Below, in pieces: positions 8,265-16,097 of a stretch of DNA of 64,000 nucleotides. Each line of letters opens with the position of its first letter. The first letter of the stretch is position 1. The stretch comes from Lacrimispora celerecrescens. GTDB taxonomy: Bacteria > Bacillota > Clostridia > Lachnospirales > Lachnospiraceae. Location: contig NZ_JPME01000008.1 in the NCBI RefSeq assembly GCF_000732605.1, positions 62,001-126,000 of the forward strand, given 5' to 3'. A model generated the notes under the pieces. That model searched no databases, was not told the origin of the DNA, and saw only the letters and a list, made by a program, of their open reading frames with translations. A program made the translations under genes and the position numbers.

Positions 8265-9651
8265 TTTACACCTTCCCTGGTGTCCTCCAGAACAATGCCC
8301 TTTTCTAAAAGTTTTCCGCGGATTTCATCGGCAAGGGCAAAATTCTTGTCTTTTCTGGCCTGCTGCCTGCCTGCGATCATGGTTTCAATTTCGTCATCCA
8401 GGATCTCTTCTTCCTTTTCCGTAATGATTCCAAGAACATCACACAGCCTTTCGATGCTTTCCTTTAAATAAGTTACATATTCTTTGGAGCTGTCTTCATT
8501 TGTGGTGGAATTGCTTAATTTTACCAGCTCAAAAACAGCGGAAATGGCATCTGCCGTATTAAAGTCGTCATCCATGGCAGCCTCATATTTAGAAACCAGC
8601 TCCTGTACGGCATTTTTATCTTCATGATCAAGAAGTTTTTCTGTCTTTGCAGAAGCTTCCAGATCCTTTAATTTATCAATTGCAGTTAAAATTCTTTCTA
8701 ATCCGTTCTTTGATGACTCCATCAATTCGGCGCTGAAATTAATAGGGCTTCTATAATGAGCACTCAGCATAAAGAAACGCAGAACTTGTAAGTCATATTT
8801 TTCACTGATTTCTCTGACAGTGAAAAATTGCCCAGAGACTTGGACATCTTTTTATTGTCAATGTTTAAGAAACCATTGTGCATCCAGTATTTTGCGAATT
8901 CTTTTCCATTGGCAGCCTCACTCTGGGCGATCTCGTTCTCATGATGAGGAAAGATTAAGTCTTCTCCTCCTGCATGGATATCGATCTGATCTCCAAGATA
9001 TTTCCTGGACATTACGGAACACTCAATATGCCAGCCAGGCCGTCCTTCGCACCATGGAGATTCCCAGAAAGGCTCTCCTTCCTTTTTCGGCTTCCAAAGC
9101 ACGAAATCGGTGGGATCCTCTTTTCCGTCTTCACCGGTCACCTTAATCTCACGGAAACCAGACTGAAGATCATCCAGATTCTTATGGGAGAGCTTTCCAT
9201 ATTCCTCAAAGGAACTGGTACGGAAATAAACCGTTCCATCTTTCGCCGCATAGGCATGACCGGAAGCAACAAGCTTTTGGATCATTTCCAGCATACCGCA
9301 TATTTCCTCTGTTGCTAACGGGCTTTTGGTTGCCGGCTTTACATTCAGCCCTTCCATATCCTTTTTGCATTCATCAATATAGCGCTTAGAAATGGTGTCC
9401 GCATCCACGCCCTCTTCAATGGCCTTTTTAATGATCTTATCATCAATATCGGTAAAGTTTGAAACAAAGTTTACCTCATAGCCCTTATATTCAAAATATC
9501 TCCGAACCGTATCAAATACGATGATGGGTCTTGCGTTTCCAATGTGAATATAATTGTAAACCGTTGGCCCACAAACATACATCCGAACCTTTCCAGGCTC
9601 CAGGGAAACGAATTCCTCTTTTTGTCTGGATAATGTATTATAAATTTTCAT
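8249..9651 (-). CDS. cysS: Cysteinyl-tRNA synthetase, reading frame broken by a one-base shift
   Basis: Class I aminoacyl-tRNA synthetase charging tRNA-Cys. The start is the ATG at 9651 ([13 protein letters not shown]), with AGGAAG upstream. The signature [16 protein letters not shown], zinc ligands around SVMSRK and [11 protein letters not shown], and KMSKSLGNF are all visible. Just after KMSKSLGNF the frame goes wrong: the next 18 codons are nonsense and end in a stop. Reading with one more T in the T run (plus-strand A run at 8823-8827) restores [20 protein letters not shown] and continues through the anticodon-binding domain to 8249, giving about 467 residues, the usual length. As the gene is normally essential, a sequencing error is the first explanation. 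Confidence 0.9.
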
Positions 9652-9671
9652 AGTCTCTTCCTTTCCTCTTC

Positions 9672-10214
9672 TTATTTCCCGCAGCCTCCGCAGCAGCCTT
9701 TGCAATCAGCGGCCATGATCCTGTCGTCATAACAGTAATCGTTCATGGAGGTTAACAGAACTATGGCCTGAGAGGATATCCCCTCTCCCATTCCGGTAAA
9801 GCCAAGTCCCTCTTCTGTAGTAGCTTTTACATTGACCTTTCCTTCGGTCAGTTTCAAGGCCTCCTCAATGTTTTGTGCCATAGACCGCCGATAGGGAAGA
9901 AGCTTTGGTTTTTGAGCGATGACCGTAGCATCGATGTTCTCGATCACATATCCCTGTTCTTCCAAAAGTCCGCCTACGTGCTTTAAAAGTTCAATGCTTG
10001 ACACTCCTTTATACTTGGGATCCGTATCCGGGAAATGTTCTCCGATATCTCCCAGAGCTGCCGCACCTAAAAGAGCATCTATCACTGCATGGACCAGCAC
10101 ATCTGCGTCAGAATGGCCCAGAAGTCCCTTTTCATAAGGAACCTTTACGCCGCCAAGAATCAAATCTCTTCCTTCTGCTAATTTATGCACATCATATCCC
10201 TGTCCAATCCTCAT
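9672..10214 (-). CDS. ispF: 2-C-methyl-D-erythritol 2,4-cyclodiphosphate synthase with Cys-rich tail
   Basis: Fifth committed step of the MEP isoprenoid pathway, a homotrimeric zinc enzyme. The N-terminus [17 protein letters not shown] has the zinc ligands Asp and His, and [30 protein letters not shown] and [14 protein letters not shown] are family hallmarks. The protein is 180 residues, about 20 longer than usual; the extra C-terminus ends in [23 protein letters not shown] with six cysteines. The gene lies 20 bases upstream of the cysS ATG. Start ATG at 10214 after AAAGGGAG. Confidence 0.92.
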   Translation of the reverse strand: MRIGQGYDVHKLAEGRDLILGGVKVPYEKGLLGHSDADVLVHAVIDALLGAAALGDIGEHFPDTDPKYKGVSSIELLKHVGGLLEEQGYVIENIDATVIAQKPKLLPYRRSMAQNIEEALKLTEGKVNVKATTEEGLGFTGMGEGISSQAIVLLTSMNDYCYDDRIMAADCKGCCGGCGK

Positions 10215-10235
10215 AATTCTCCCTTTCCTCTTTCC

Positions 10236-10254
10236 TGCCCATGGTTTTTGGGCA
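10236..10254. repeat. Short palindrome TGCCCATG-N-TTTTTGGGCA, copy 1
   Basis: A 19-base imperfect palindrome (stem TGCCCA/TGGGCA, seven-base loop) lies between the lipid kinase stop and the ispF ribosome-binding site. The same 19 bases with one difference in the loop occur at 53422-53440, again between a stop and the next start and in the same orientation. No T run follows on the minus strand, so it is not an ordinary terminator. Confidence 0.55.
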
Positions 10255-10298
10255 TAATGGTATACCCGCAGGGTGTTTCTTCTATAATATATACATTT

Positions 10299-11225
10299 CT
10301 ATACAATCATACGCAACTTTTTGCCAATACAACGAAGCTGTACATCGTTTTGACAAAAACAGCTTTCTCCATCTACATGAACTGCCATTGGACGATCCAT
10401 ATGAATCATAATCTCCTCGCAGGTATAAAACCTGACGCCTCTGTGTAAGGACTTTCTTCCCATAAGGGCACGAATCAGCACAGGGATCAGCTTCCTTTTA
10501 TTCCCGCTGTTCATGACACAAACAGATAACTGTCCATCTTCAAAGTTTGCTTCCGGCGCAAATTTAAAACCGCCGCCCTCGTAGGGGTGGATGTGAACGG
10601 ATATAAAATAAGCGTGCCCAAACTCAATCTTCTGGACCCCGTTAAGGAGAATATAACCTTTTGAGGGCTTGGCAAGAATCAGCTGTTTGATTCCTATGAG
10701 AAGATAGGTGAGCTTCCCAATGCAAAGCTTACGGAACAGTCCCTTTGACTTTGAATATAAGATGTTATGACAAACGGCCGCATCCATTCCAATCCCTGCG
10801 CTAACCATAAAACGGCGGTGGGCTATTTCCCCATCACCATAAGATAAAACTCCGTAATCCATGAGTTTATAATATTTTGGTTGCAATATTTTCTTTAAGC
10901 AACGGACCGGATTCTTAGGAAGTTTTAAGCTTCTTGCCAGATCATTACCGGATCCGGCAGGAATATACCCAAATGTAATAGAACCGCAAAAGCAAAGCCC
11001 ATCCAGGATTTCATTTACAGTTCCGTCTCCACCTACTCCTATGATAACGCTTGATTCTCTGCAGCCTTCTGTCAGTTCCCTGGCAAACCGATTGGCATCC
11101 CCAGGCTTTTCCGTAAGAAATGCCTGATATTCCACATGACTGGCTTTTAACACTTGTTCTAATCTTTTCCAAACGTTTCTTCCCCGTCCGCCGCGTGAGT
11201 TCGGGTTTACAATAAAATAGTACAT
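10299..11225 (-). CDS. Diacylglycerol kinase family lipid kinase (YegS/DgkB type)
   Basis: About 308 residues from the ATG at 11225, which has GGAGGG upstream; the frame is open 28 codons further but without a ribosome-binding site. The kinase core starts YYFIVNPNSRGGRGRNVW and has the nucleotide-binding GVGGDGTVNEILDGL and the substrate-loop segment GYIPAGSGNDLARSL. These cytosolic enzymes phosphorylate diacylglycerol or related lipids to recycle phospholipid precursors. The exact lipid cannot be assigned. It is followed by ispF on the same strand after 84 bases. Confidence 0.88.
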   Translation of the reverse strand: MYYFIVNPNSRGGRGRNVWKRLEQVLKASHVEYQAFLTEKPGDANRFARELTEGCRESSVIIGVGGDGTVNEILDGLCFCGSITFGYIPAGSGNDLARSLKLPKNPVRCLKKILQPKYYKLMDYGVLSYGDGEIAHRRFMVSAGIGMDAAVCHNILYSKSKGLFRKLCIGKLTYLLIGIKQLILAKPSKGYILLNGVQKIEFGHAYFISVHIHPYEGGGFKFAPEANFEDGQLSVCVMNSGNKRKLIPVLIRALMGRKSLHRGVRFYTCEEIMIHMDRPMAVHVDGESCFCQNDVQLRCIGKKLRMIV

Positions 11226-11360
11226 GGAATCCCTCCACCTTTTACTATTTGTAAGTATATCATAAAACAGAAAAAATGAATATAAGAAAATAGAAAAAGG
11301 AATCCGCATCTGTCGAAATATGAAAAACCCTGTAATTTTTCAATTACAGGGTTTTAATCG

Positions 11361-11434
11361 TAGCGGAAGGGAGATTCGAACTCTCGACACCACGGGTATG
11401 AACCGTGTGCTCTGGCCAACTGAGCTATTCCGCC
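11361..11434 (-). tRNA. tRNA-Met (anticodon CAT, elongator type)
   Basis: 74-nt cloverleaf on the minus strand beginning GGCGGAATAGCTCAGTTGGC, with anticodon stem CACGG/CCGTG and loop TTCATAC. The G1-U72 pair (ends CGCTA) is typical of Firmicute elongator tRNA-Met. It lacks the initiator-type CGCGGGG start and the CTCATAA loop of tRNA-Ile2. CCA is not encoded. Confidence 0.93.
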
Positions 11435-11471
11435 ATATTCAATTCTATAGATAAGTGTTTTTACTTATCAA

Positions 11472-11544
11472 TGGGACCTACAGGGCTCGAACCTGTGACC
11501 CTCTGCTTGTAAGGCAGATGCTCTCCCAGCTGAGCTAAGATCCC
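11472..11544 (-). tRNA. tRNA-Val (anticodon TAC)
   Basis: 73-nt cloverleaf on the minus strand: acceptor GGGATCT, D-arm TAGCTCAGCTGGGAGAGCA, anticodon stem TCTGC/GCAGA with loop CTTACAA (anticodon TAC), and T-loop TTCGAGC. It is 37 bases upstream of tRNA-Met in the same direction, so the two are probably cotranscribed. CCA is not encoded. Confidence 0.95.
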
Positions 11545-11716
11545 AGTACTTTTCTCGGTCAGGAGCTTGTTTTTTTCTTTCGTTCCCGACTGCTTCATTA
11601 GTATAATATTAATTGTATTAATTGTCAACACTTTTTTGTCAATTTTTTTCATTTTTTCCTGTCTCTTTTAAAAACCTTGATTTTCCGGGAATTTCCACCT
11701 TATTTCACCCCTGCCT

Positions 11717-12598
11717 TTATTCTCCATGGAGGATATCAAACAGCTCCTGATAATAGGATTTATAAATACTTCCCTTTCTCCATATGAATGTAAAATCATG
11801 GGTCAGCTGAAAATCTTCCAATTCAATCCTTTTTAAAACACCCCTGTCTAACTCTTCCTTAACAGCAGCTTCATATAAAAAAGTAACACCCTGCCCTTTT
11901 GCCACCATTTTCTTCATGGCGCCAATGTTGCTGATTTCCATTATATTTGGAAAGTCATGGAGCAATAAATTCTTCCCTTCCAGGTAACGTTCAAAGACAT
12001 ACCTGGTTCCGGAGCCAGGTTCCCGGATAAAGAGTCTTTCCCCAAGTAGATCCTCCACTTTTATAATCTCCCTGCAAAACTTATAATCAGGTGCACAAAC
12101 AGCCGCAAACGGCTCTGTAGCAAAAACCAGAAAGTCGTATTCCTTTTTCTGGAAAAATCCCTCCACCAGAGCAAATTCAATCTCGCCGTCATTCAATTTT
12201 CCAAGCAGCTCTCTGGTATCCCCAACTACCATCTGAACCTTTGTCCCAGGATAAACATGAAGATATCTCGTCAGTGCTTCCGGCATCACATACTCTCCTA
12301 TAGTCATGGTAGCACCAAACACCAGCCTTCCGACTATTCCTGTTTGCTGCTCCATGATCTTCTTTAAATGCAGTTCATCGTCCTTCATGGTTATGGCAGC
12401 GGATAAAAAGACTTTTCCCGCCTCCGTCAGATTCACTTTTTTTCCATTGTATTCAAACAATCTGACTCCATATCGGTTCTCTAAATAATGGATATGATGG
12501 GATACCGCAGGTTGGGTGATATGAAGTTCACTAGCTGCCTTTGTAAAGTTCATATAACGGCACACCGCTAAAAAAGTATCGATCCGAAAGTCCAGCAT
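11717..12598 (-). CDS. LysR family transcriptional regulator
   Basis: About 293 residues from the ATG at 12598 (LDFRIDTFLAVCRYMNFTKA). The N-terminal winged helix-turn-helix AASELHITQPAVSHHIHYLE is classic LysR, followed by a linker helix and a periplasmic-binding-protein-like effector domain. It is divergent from a YeiH-family exporter gene with 129 bases between the starts; LysR-YeiH divergent pairs are common, so it most likely controls that gene and itself. The shared region is AT-rich, but no single T-N11-A site stands out. The effector is unknown. Confidence 0.9.
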   Translation of the reverse strand: MLDFRIDTFLAVCRYMNFTKAASELHITQPAVSHHIHYLENRYGVRLFEYNGKKVNLTEAGKVFLSAAITMKDDELHLKKIMEQQTGIVGRLVFGATMTIGEYVMPEALTRYLHVYPGTKVQMVVGDTRELLGKLNDGEIEFALVEGFFQKKEYDFLVFATEPFAAVCAPDYKFCREIIKVEDLLGERLFIREPGSGTRYVFERYLEGKNLLLHDFPNIMEISNIGAMKKMVAKGQGVTFLYEAAVKEELDRGVLKRIELEDFQLTHDFTFIWRKGSIYKSYYQELFDILHGE

Positions 12599-12727
12599 GA
12601 GATATATTCCCCCTTTCATTGCTTCAATAACCATAACATACTTTTATGATATTATAAATATAAATAATTTTATTTTATTATTGTTTTCAAATATAATAAA
12701 GCCAAATCAAAAAGGAGGATTTTACTC

Positions 12728-13726
12728 ATGAAAAAATACGCCTCAGGCGTTCTACTCTGCCTTATTATATCCGCTCCCGCATGGTTTTTAGGAAAAGCCT
12801 TTCCAGTCATCGGCGGCCCTGTGTTTGCGATCCTTATCGGCATGGCAATGGCCCCCTTTGTAAAAGGGAAGGATTTTTTACGTCCAGGAGTGACTTTTAC
12901 TTCAAAAAAAATCCTGCAATATGCTGTGATTGTCCTTGGATTCTCCATGAACCTTGCCACAGTTGTTCAAAAGGGAAGGGAAGCCCTACCGATCATCCTG
13001 GCAACCATCACCACGTCTCTGGTGATTGCATTCATTCTGTCCCGGGCATTGAAGCTTCCCGGCAAAACTTCTATCTTAATCGGCGTGGGCTCGTCCATCT
13101 GCGGAGGTTCCGCCATTGCCGCAACTGCTCCGGTTATTGACGCCGATGACAGTGAGATCGCCCAGTCCATTTCCGTCATCTTTTTCTTCAATATCATAGC
13201 CGCTCTGCTTTTCCCGGCTTTGGGATCTGCTTTGGGACTTTCCAATGAAGGCTTTGGACTGTTTGCGGGAACCGCCATTAACGATACCTCTTCCGTAACG
13301 GCAGCCGCTTCCGCTTGGGATGGCATGCACGGCAGCAACACCCTGGAAGCAGCAACCATAGTAAAACTGACCAGAACCCTGGCCATCATTCCTATCACCC
13401 TGTTTTTAGCATGCTACCGGACTGGAAAAGAGAAGAAAGCTTCCGAACGCTCCATCTCCATTCAGAAAGTTTTTCCTACCTTTGTACTCTTTTTCTTGCT
13501 GGCTTCCATAATCACTACTGTTTTTCCTATACCTGTAAGTATTGTCAGTTCATTAAAAGACTTAAGCAAGCTGTTTATTATCATGGCTATGGGAGCCATT
13601 GGAACCAATACGGATTTAATCAAGCTGATACGGACAGGCAAAAAACCTCTTTTATTAGGTTTTTGCTGCTGGCTTGGAATCTCTGTGGTAAGTCTGGTCC
13701 TTCAAGTAATCCTTGGAATCTGGTAA
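12728..13726 (+). CDS. YeiH family putative sulfate/anion exporter (UPF0324)
   Basis: 332 residues with about ten hydrophobic spans, integral to the membrane. Family landmarks are GKAFPVIGGPVFAILIGM near the N-terminus, LIGVGSSICGGSAIAATAPVI in the centre and AGTAINDTSSVTAAA. The start has AAAGGAGG nine bases upstream. It is divergent from the LysR gene that probably regulates it. Members of the family are often labelled sulfate exporters on thin evidence, so the substrate should be taken as unknown. Confidence 0.9.
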   Translation: MKKYASGVLLCLIISAPAWFLGKAFPVIGGPVFAILIGMAMAPFVKGKDFLRPGVTFTSKKILQYAVIVLGFSMNLATVVQKGREALPIILATITTSLVIAFILSRALKLPGKTSILIGVGSSICGGSAIAATAPVIDADDSEIAQSISVIFFFNIIAALLFPALGSALGLSNEGFGLFAGTAINDTSSVTAAASAWDGMHGSNTLEAATIVKLTRTLAIIPITLFLACYRTGKEKKASERSISIQKVFPTFVLFFLLASIITTVFPIPVSIVSSLKDLSKLFIIMAMGAIGTNTDLIKLIRTGKKPLLLGFCCWLGISVVSLVLQVILGIW

Positions 13727-13756
13727 AAACAGGTTCATATCTTATAGAATTAAGAC

Positions 13757-13788
13757 GGCCAGGAAACATAGATCTTGTTTTCCTGGCC
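13757..13788. terminator. Hairpin between convergent genes
   Basis: Stem GGCCAGGAAA / TTTTCCTGGCC around a short loop lies between the ends of the yeiH-like and NYN genes. The T-rich tract after it is weak, so termination strength is uncertain; position suggests a bidirectional terminator. Confidence 0.6.
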
Positions 13789-13796
13789 AACCTTAT

Positions 13797-14723
13797 TTAT
13801 TCATCTTTTTTCAAATATACGGTCTTATTATTATTTTTATTTTCCCGGACCTCCAGCTGTCCAATGCTGTGGACAAATTTTGAGAAGGTGGAATACCCGT
13901 AATCTTTTACCTTGAAATCAGCAAACTTCCGATGTATGCCATTTCCCAGAGCCGCCAGCTCCATACCGTTCTTTCCGCTGCCCTTTACCAGACCAACTGC
14001 AAAATCATCTAACTCCTGCTTTTTGGTACGGTTATCCTTCATTCGAACAGTTACCACATTGTTGGATTTTTTAAGCTCAAAACCGCCCATTTCCTCCAAA
14101 AATTTGGAAAGGGAGCTGTAGCCGTAATTTCTCACGTCAAAATCAGAGTATTTTTTCACAAGGCGGTTGCCGATCTCTCCCAGGCCTGTCGCCTTATTTT
14201 TGTCTTCATTTTCTAAAAGAATTGAAGTGATATCCTGCTCGATCACCTCTTTTCCTATGGCGCCTCCTCCAGTACCATCCTCTTCCTGATCAAGGAGGAC
14301 CTCAAGATTAGTAAAAACCGTACAGGCCGCCCGGAACGATTTGGGAGTCTTATCCTCCCCCATTCCGATGACTTCCTTGCCGGACTCCCGAAGTCTGCTG
14401 GCTAAGCGGGTGAAATCGCTGTCACTGGATACGATGCAGAATCCATCTACATTGTCTGTGTAAAGCAAGTCCATAGCGTCAATAATAAGGGCGGAATCGG
14501 TTGCATTCTTTCCTACGGTATTGGAGAATTGCTGGATTGGGGTGATCGAATTCTCCAAAAGCTCCATTTTCCATTTTCCCATCTGGGAGCTCGTCCAATC
14601 CCCGTAGATCCTTTTGTAAGTAATAACACCGTAGCGGGTCATTTCATCCAGAATACTTGTAATATACTTTGCGGAGATATTATCCGAATCAATCAATACT
14701 GCAAATTTCTTGTCACTCAACAC
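13797..14723 (-). CDS. NYN/LabA-like nuclease-fold protein with two OST-HTH (LOTUS) domains
   Basis: About 308 residues. The N-terminal PIN-like NYN domain (roughly 1-150) has FAVLIDSDNISAKY, NATDSALIIDAMDLLYT and GFCIVSSDSDFTRLASRLR, with the acidic residues expected for metal-dependent RNA cleavage. Two LOTUS repeats follow, recognisable from the parallel phrases VKKYSDFDVRNYGYSSLSKF and HRKFADFKVKDYGYSTFSKF. NYN-LOTUS proteins are thought to bind and process RNA, but bacterial substrates are largely unknown. The start is uncertain: GTG at 14723 or TTG at 14720 follow GGGAG, while the longer frame from 14780 has no ribosome-binding site. Confidence 0.85.
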   Translation of the reverse strand: MLSDKKFAVLIDSDNISAKYITSILDEMTRYGVITYKRIYGDWTSSQMGKWKMELLENSITPIQQFSNTVGKNATDSALIIDAMDLLYTDNVDGFCIVSSDSDFTRLASRLRESGKEVIGMGEDKTPKSFRAACTVFTNLEVLLDQEEDGTGGGAIGKEVIEQDITSILLENEDKNKATGLGEIGNRLVKKYSDFDVRNYGYSSLSKFLEEMGGFELKKSNNVVTVRMKDNRTKKQELDDFAVGLVKGSGKNGMELAALGNGIHRKFADFKVKDYGYSTFSKFVHSIGQLEVRENKNNNKTVYLKKDE

Positions 14724-14845
14724 TCTGCTCTCCCGTCTTTTTAATTTTCTTTTTATGTCAATTCGATTCTGCATTTCCATTATATTTCATTTTTCTAATT
14801 ATTACAATATCATTACAGTGGTTAAAATGGGAGAATTTTTGTAAC

Positions 14846-14873
14846 GTATTTTCCTCTATTTCAACCATAATAA
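14846..14873 (+). promoter_or_regulatory. Possible sigma-E-type sporulation promoter for cotJABC
   Basis: GTATTTT, 13 bases, then CATAATAA resembles the mother-cell sigma-E pattern (K-M-ATATT, 13-15 bases, CATACANT). It lies about 75 bases upstream of cotJA, a gene under sigma-E control in Bacillus. The match is partial. Confidence 0.35.
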
Positions 14874-14948
14874 GAAAGAAAGCTCAATGAATCAATGAAA
14901 CACCTTTGCTCTGAAAGAATGGGCAGAAAAGTAGAAAGGAGTGTTAGT

Positions 14949-15137
14949 ATGAATTCATGTGAATGCGGCACAACAAAGGCCAATCTTGCTACGCCAACAA
15001 AAACAGTTCAACTGGGTATTGCTACGATTCCCATGCAGCCCTGGGAACAACCTTATGATCCTCAGACAGCTTTAAAACATGGGACTATTTTCCCATCTCT
15101 CAATCTTCCTTTTTATGTAACGGGAGGTGAACAGTAA
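14949..15137 (+). CDS. cotJA: Spore coat-associated protein CotJA
   Basis: 62 residues. The ATG at 14949 has AAAGGAG eight bases upstream and gives MNSCECGTTKANLATP; the frame is open further upstream, but without a ribosome-binding site. The core VQLGIATIPMQPWEQPYDPQ and ALKHGTIFPSLNLPFY match the CotJA pattern of a conserved Pro-rich motif and a terminal short LxxPF. In Bacillus it helps assemble CotJC into the inner coat. It overlaps cotJB by one base. Confidence 0.9.
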   Translation: MNSCECGTTKANLATPTKTVQLGIATIPMQPWEQPYDPQTALKHGTIFPSLNLPFYVTGGEQ

Positions 15138-15433
15138 TGGCAGATCAAAAAGCTCTTTTAAAGCAGATCACAGAAGTAAGTTTTACTGTTAATGATTTAA
15201 CATTGTATTTGGATACTCATCCAGTAGATGAGAATGCATTAACAGCCTTTAAACAGGCCATGGAACAAAGAAAACAGCTTTTAAAAACCTATGCAGAAAA
15301 CTTTGAACCTCTTACCATCAACTGTGTCTGCCCTGATACCAACAACAAATCAGAAACTAATACAAAATATGCGGGTCAAAAGCATTTTACCTGGGTAGAC
15401 GGCCCATTGCCTTGGGAAGGAGGTAACTTATAA
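15137..15433 (+). CDS. cotJB: Spore coat protein CotJB
   Basis: 98 residues. The first half is helical (LLKQITEVSFTVNDLTLYLDTHP) and matches the CotJB family, where the segment D-x-x-LYLDTHP is strongly conserved. The C-terminal FTWVDGPLPWEGGNL is also typical. The preceding gene ends in GGAGGTGAACAG, providing the ribosome-binding site. The stop and next start share a base (TAATG), so cotJA, cotJB and cotJC are translationally coupled. Confidence 0.92.
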   Translation: MADQKALLKQITEVSFTVNDLTLYLDTHPVDENALTAFKQAMEQRKQLLKTYAENFEPLTINCVCPDTNNKSETNTKYAGQKHFTWVDGPLPWEGGNL

Positions 15434-16053
15434 TGTGGAATTACGAAAAAAGATTGCAGTTCCCTGTAAACATCAAAGAAACATGCCCGAAAACAGCCTC
15501 TCTCATTATCAGCCAGTTTGGCGGACCTGATGGAGAGTTGGCAGCTTCCATGCGTTATCTTTCCCAAAGATATTCCATGCCATGCAAGGAAGTTGGGGGA
15601 CTTTTAACAGATATTGGTACGGAAGAGCTTGGGCATCTGGAGATGATCTGCGCTATCATTTATCAGCTGACGAAAAATTTAACTGTGGAACAGGCAAAGA
15701 CTGCAGGGTTTGATGCCTACTATATTGACCATACAACAGCCCTCTGGCCCACTGCTGCGGCCGGAGTTCCTTTTAATGCTTGTGAATTTCAATCCAAAGG
15801 TGATGCCATTACCGACTTGATTGAAGATCTGGCAGCCGAGCAAAAGGCAAGGACAACCTATGACAACTTAATCCGGATCATACCAAATCCTGATGTGAGA
15901 GAACCGTTAAAATTCCTTCGGGAAAGGGAAGTCGTGCATTTCCAGAGGTTTGGTGAAGCTCTTGAAAATATCAAATCCACTTTGAATCCTAAAAACTTTT
16001 ATTATTATAATCCGGAATTTGACAAGCAATTTGTCAAAACCCCGATGCAATAA
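15433..16053 (+). CDS. cotJC: Manganese catalase family spore coat protein CotJC
   Basis: 206 residues of the di-manganese catalase fold. Metal-binding glutamate and histidine residues are seen in GTEELGHLEMICAIIYQL and REREVVHFQRFGEAL, and DGELAASMRYLSQRY holds the first Glu. It belongs to the inner spore coat and may remove hydrogen peroxide. Last gene of cotJABC, followed by a strong hairpin. Confidence 0.95.
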   Translation: MWNYEKRLQFPVNIKETCPKTASLIISQFGGPDGELAASMRYLSQRYSMPCKEVGGLLTDIGTEELGHLEMICAIIYQLTKNLTVEQAKTAGFDAYYIDHTTALWPTAAAGVPFNACEFQSKGDAITDLIEDLAAEQKARTTYDNLIRIIPNPDVREPLKFLREREVVHFQRFGEALENIKSTLNPKNFYYYNPEFDKQFVKTPMQ

Positions 16054-16060
16054 GAAAAAA

Positions 16061-16097
16061 GCTGGAACAGGTTATCCTCCTGTCCCAGCATTTTTTT
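16061..16097. terminator. Bidirectional terminator between cotJC and carB
   Basis: Stem GCTGGAACAGG / CCTGTCCCAGC followed by T7 on the plus strand and preceded by A6, which becomes T6 on the minus strand. It serves the convergent cotJC and carB genes. Confidence 0.9.
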
